Below, one piece after another: positions 6,464-7,217 of a DNA stretch of 7,217 nt (positions are counted from its first letter, which is position 1; the number at the start of each line of letters is the position of its first letter). Under the pieces are notes generated by a model, which searched no databases, had not been told where the DNA came from, and saw only the letters and a list, made by a program, of their open reading frames with translations. The DNA comes from Bacteroidia bacterium (GTDB lineage: Bacteria > Bacteroidota > Bacteroidia > Bacteroidales > Azobacteroidaceae), in the NCBI GenBank assembly GCA_025999935.1, contig BNXY01000085.1:1-7217 (forward strand), read 5' to 3'. The position numbers and the translations under genes were made by a program.

Positions 6464-7217
6464 ATGAAAGAAAAAATTCAAGAAACCTACATGAATCCTT
6501 TGACGGATTTCGGGTTTAAAAAACTTTTTGCAACGGAAAGCAACAAAGAATTGCTGATTGATTTCTTAAACGAAATCATCAAGGAAGAAGGATGTATTAC
6601 AGACATCGAGTACAAACAAACCGAGCAATTGGGCAATACGGAAGATGACAGAAAAGCGGTATTCGACATTTTCTGTAAGAACGAGAAAGAAGAATGGATT
6701 ATTGTAGAAATGCAGAAAGCCAGACAACCGTATTTTGTTGACAGAAGCCTGTTTTATGCAACATTTCCAATACAAAGTCAAGCTCCGCAGGGAGAGTGGG
6801 ATTTTAAGCTAAAAGCTGTTTACTTAGTCGGAATTTTGGACTTTGTACTGTTTGAAGATAAAGCCGATGAAGCATATTTCATCGAAGAAATTTATTTGGC
6901 GCGGGGCAGAACCAAGGCGCGGTATTCAAAGAAGTTGAATTTCATCTTTATTGAATTGCCGAAATTCAAAAAGCCGATTGAAGAATTGGAAACCAATGCC
7001 GACCGGTGGTTGTTCTGTCTAAAGAATCTCGAACGATTAAAATTCCGGCCGGTTGAAGTACAGGGCAGAATATTTGATCGATTATTTAAGGCAGCAGAAA
7101 TTAAAAAATTAAAACATACAGAAATGGGACAGTATTATAAAAGCGTAATGGAATATAGCGATGTTCGCGACTGCATGGATTATGCAATGGAAAGAGGTGT
7201 GGAAAAAGGTAGAGAAG
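6464..7217 (+). CDS. Rpn-family recombination-promoting nuclease / PD-(D/E)XK putative transposase (C-terminus beyond window)
   Basis: The 251 codons visible encode most of a PD-(D/E)XK nuclease of the Rpn group (PDDEXK_2). Rpn proteins are DNA endonucleases that raise RecA-independent recombination and are often annotated as putative transposases. Seen directly: the N-terminal signature NPLTDFGFKKLF (11-22), the catalytic core with Asp68 (VFDIF) and Glu82-x-Gln84 (VEMQ), the following YFVDRSLFYA segment (90-99), and the conserved hydrophobic strand VYLVGILDF (119-127). The last residues, AMERGVEKGRE, look like the start of the charged ExG-rich tail typical of the family. Members usually run about 280-310 residues, so little is missing. 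The ATG at 6464 is chosen because the family signature begins ten residues later and a good promoter lies just upstream. The core residues are intact, so activity is plausible. Such genes are usually multicopy in Bacteroidota and are not classical cut-and-paste elements. Confidence 0.9.
   Translation, partial: MKEKIQETYMNPLTDFGFKKLFATESNKELLIDFLNEIIKEEGCITDIEYKQTEQLGNTEDDRKAVFDIFCKNEKEEWIIVEMQKARQPYFVDRSLFYATFPIQSQAPQGEWDFKLKAVYLVGILDFVLFEDKADEAYFIEEIYLARGRTKARYSKKLNFIFIELPKFKKPIEELETNADRWLFCLKNLERLKFRPVEVQGRIFDRLFKAAEIKKLKHTEMGQYYKSVMEYSDVRDCMDYAMERGVEKGRE

Overview
The window looks like chromosomal DNA from a member of the Bacteroidota, most likely the order Bacteroidales. Four things point there: an AT-rich sequence, start codons without recognisable Shine-Dalgarno sequences, a good Bacteroidetes-type promoter (TTTG, 19 bp, TAnnTTTG) ahead of the last gene, and two tyrosine recombinases of the Bacteroidetes type with a catalytic box reading TGL(G/A)YRD. 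I cannot name a genus.

Layout. (1) Positions 1-3385, minus strand: one uninterrupted reading frame of 1128 codons. It starts with a clear signal peptide and runs off the left edge. It encodes a very large exported protein of unknown function. (2) Positions 3386-3792: a 407-bp AT-rich divergent intergenic region containing a 20-bp imperfect direct repeat, a 10-bp direct repeat with a 21-bp period, a CATAGC/GCTATG inverted repeat and an excess of the word CGTT in one orientation. (3) Positions 3793-6279, plus strand: two paralogous full-length tyrosine recombinases, 6 bp apart and probably one operon. (4) Positions 6280-6463: a 10-bp-stem hairpin, likely a terminator or dispersed palindrome, followed by a promoter. 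(5) Positions 6464-7217, plus strand: an Rpn-family PD-(D/E)XK nuclease, nearly complete but cut by the right edge.

How the parts may work together. The exported-protein gene and the recombinase pair are transcribed away from each other out of one repeat-rich control region. In Bacteroidales, tyrosine recombinases of this type often sit beside surface-protein or capsule genes whose promoters they invert. A phase-variation or DNA-rearrangement module is therefore a reasonable hypothesis. I did not find a long inverted-repeat pair that would prove an invertible segment within the window. The recombinases could instead be remnants of an integrated element or could act elsewhere. The neighbouring Rpn nuclease adds to the impression of a recombination-prone locus, but it has its own promoter and need not be functionally linked.
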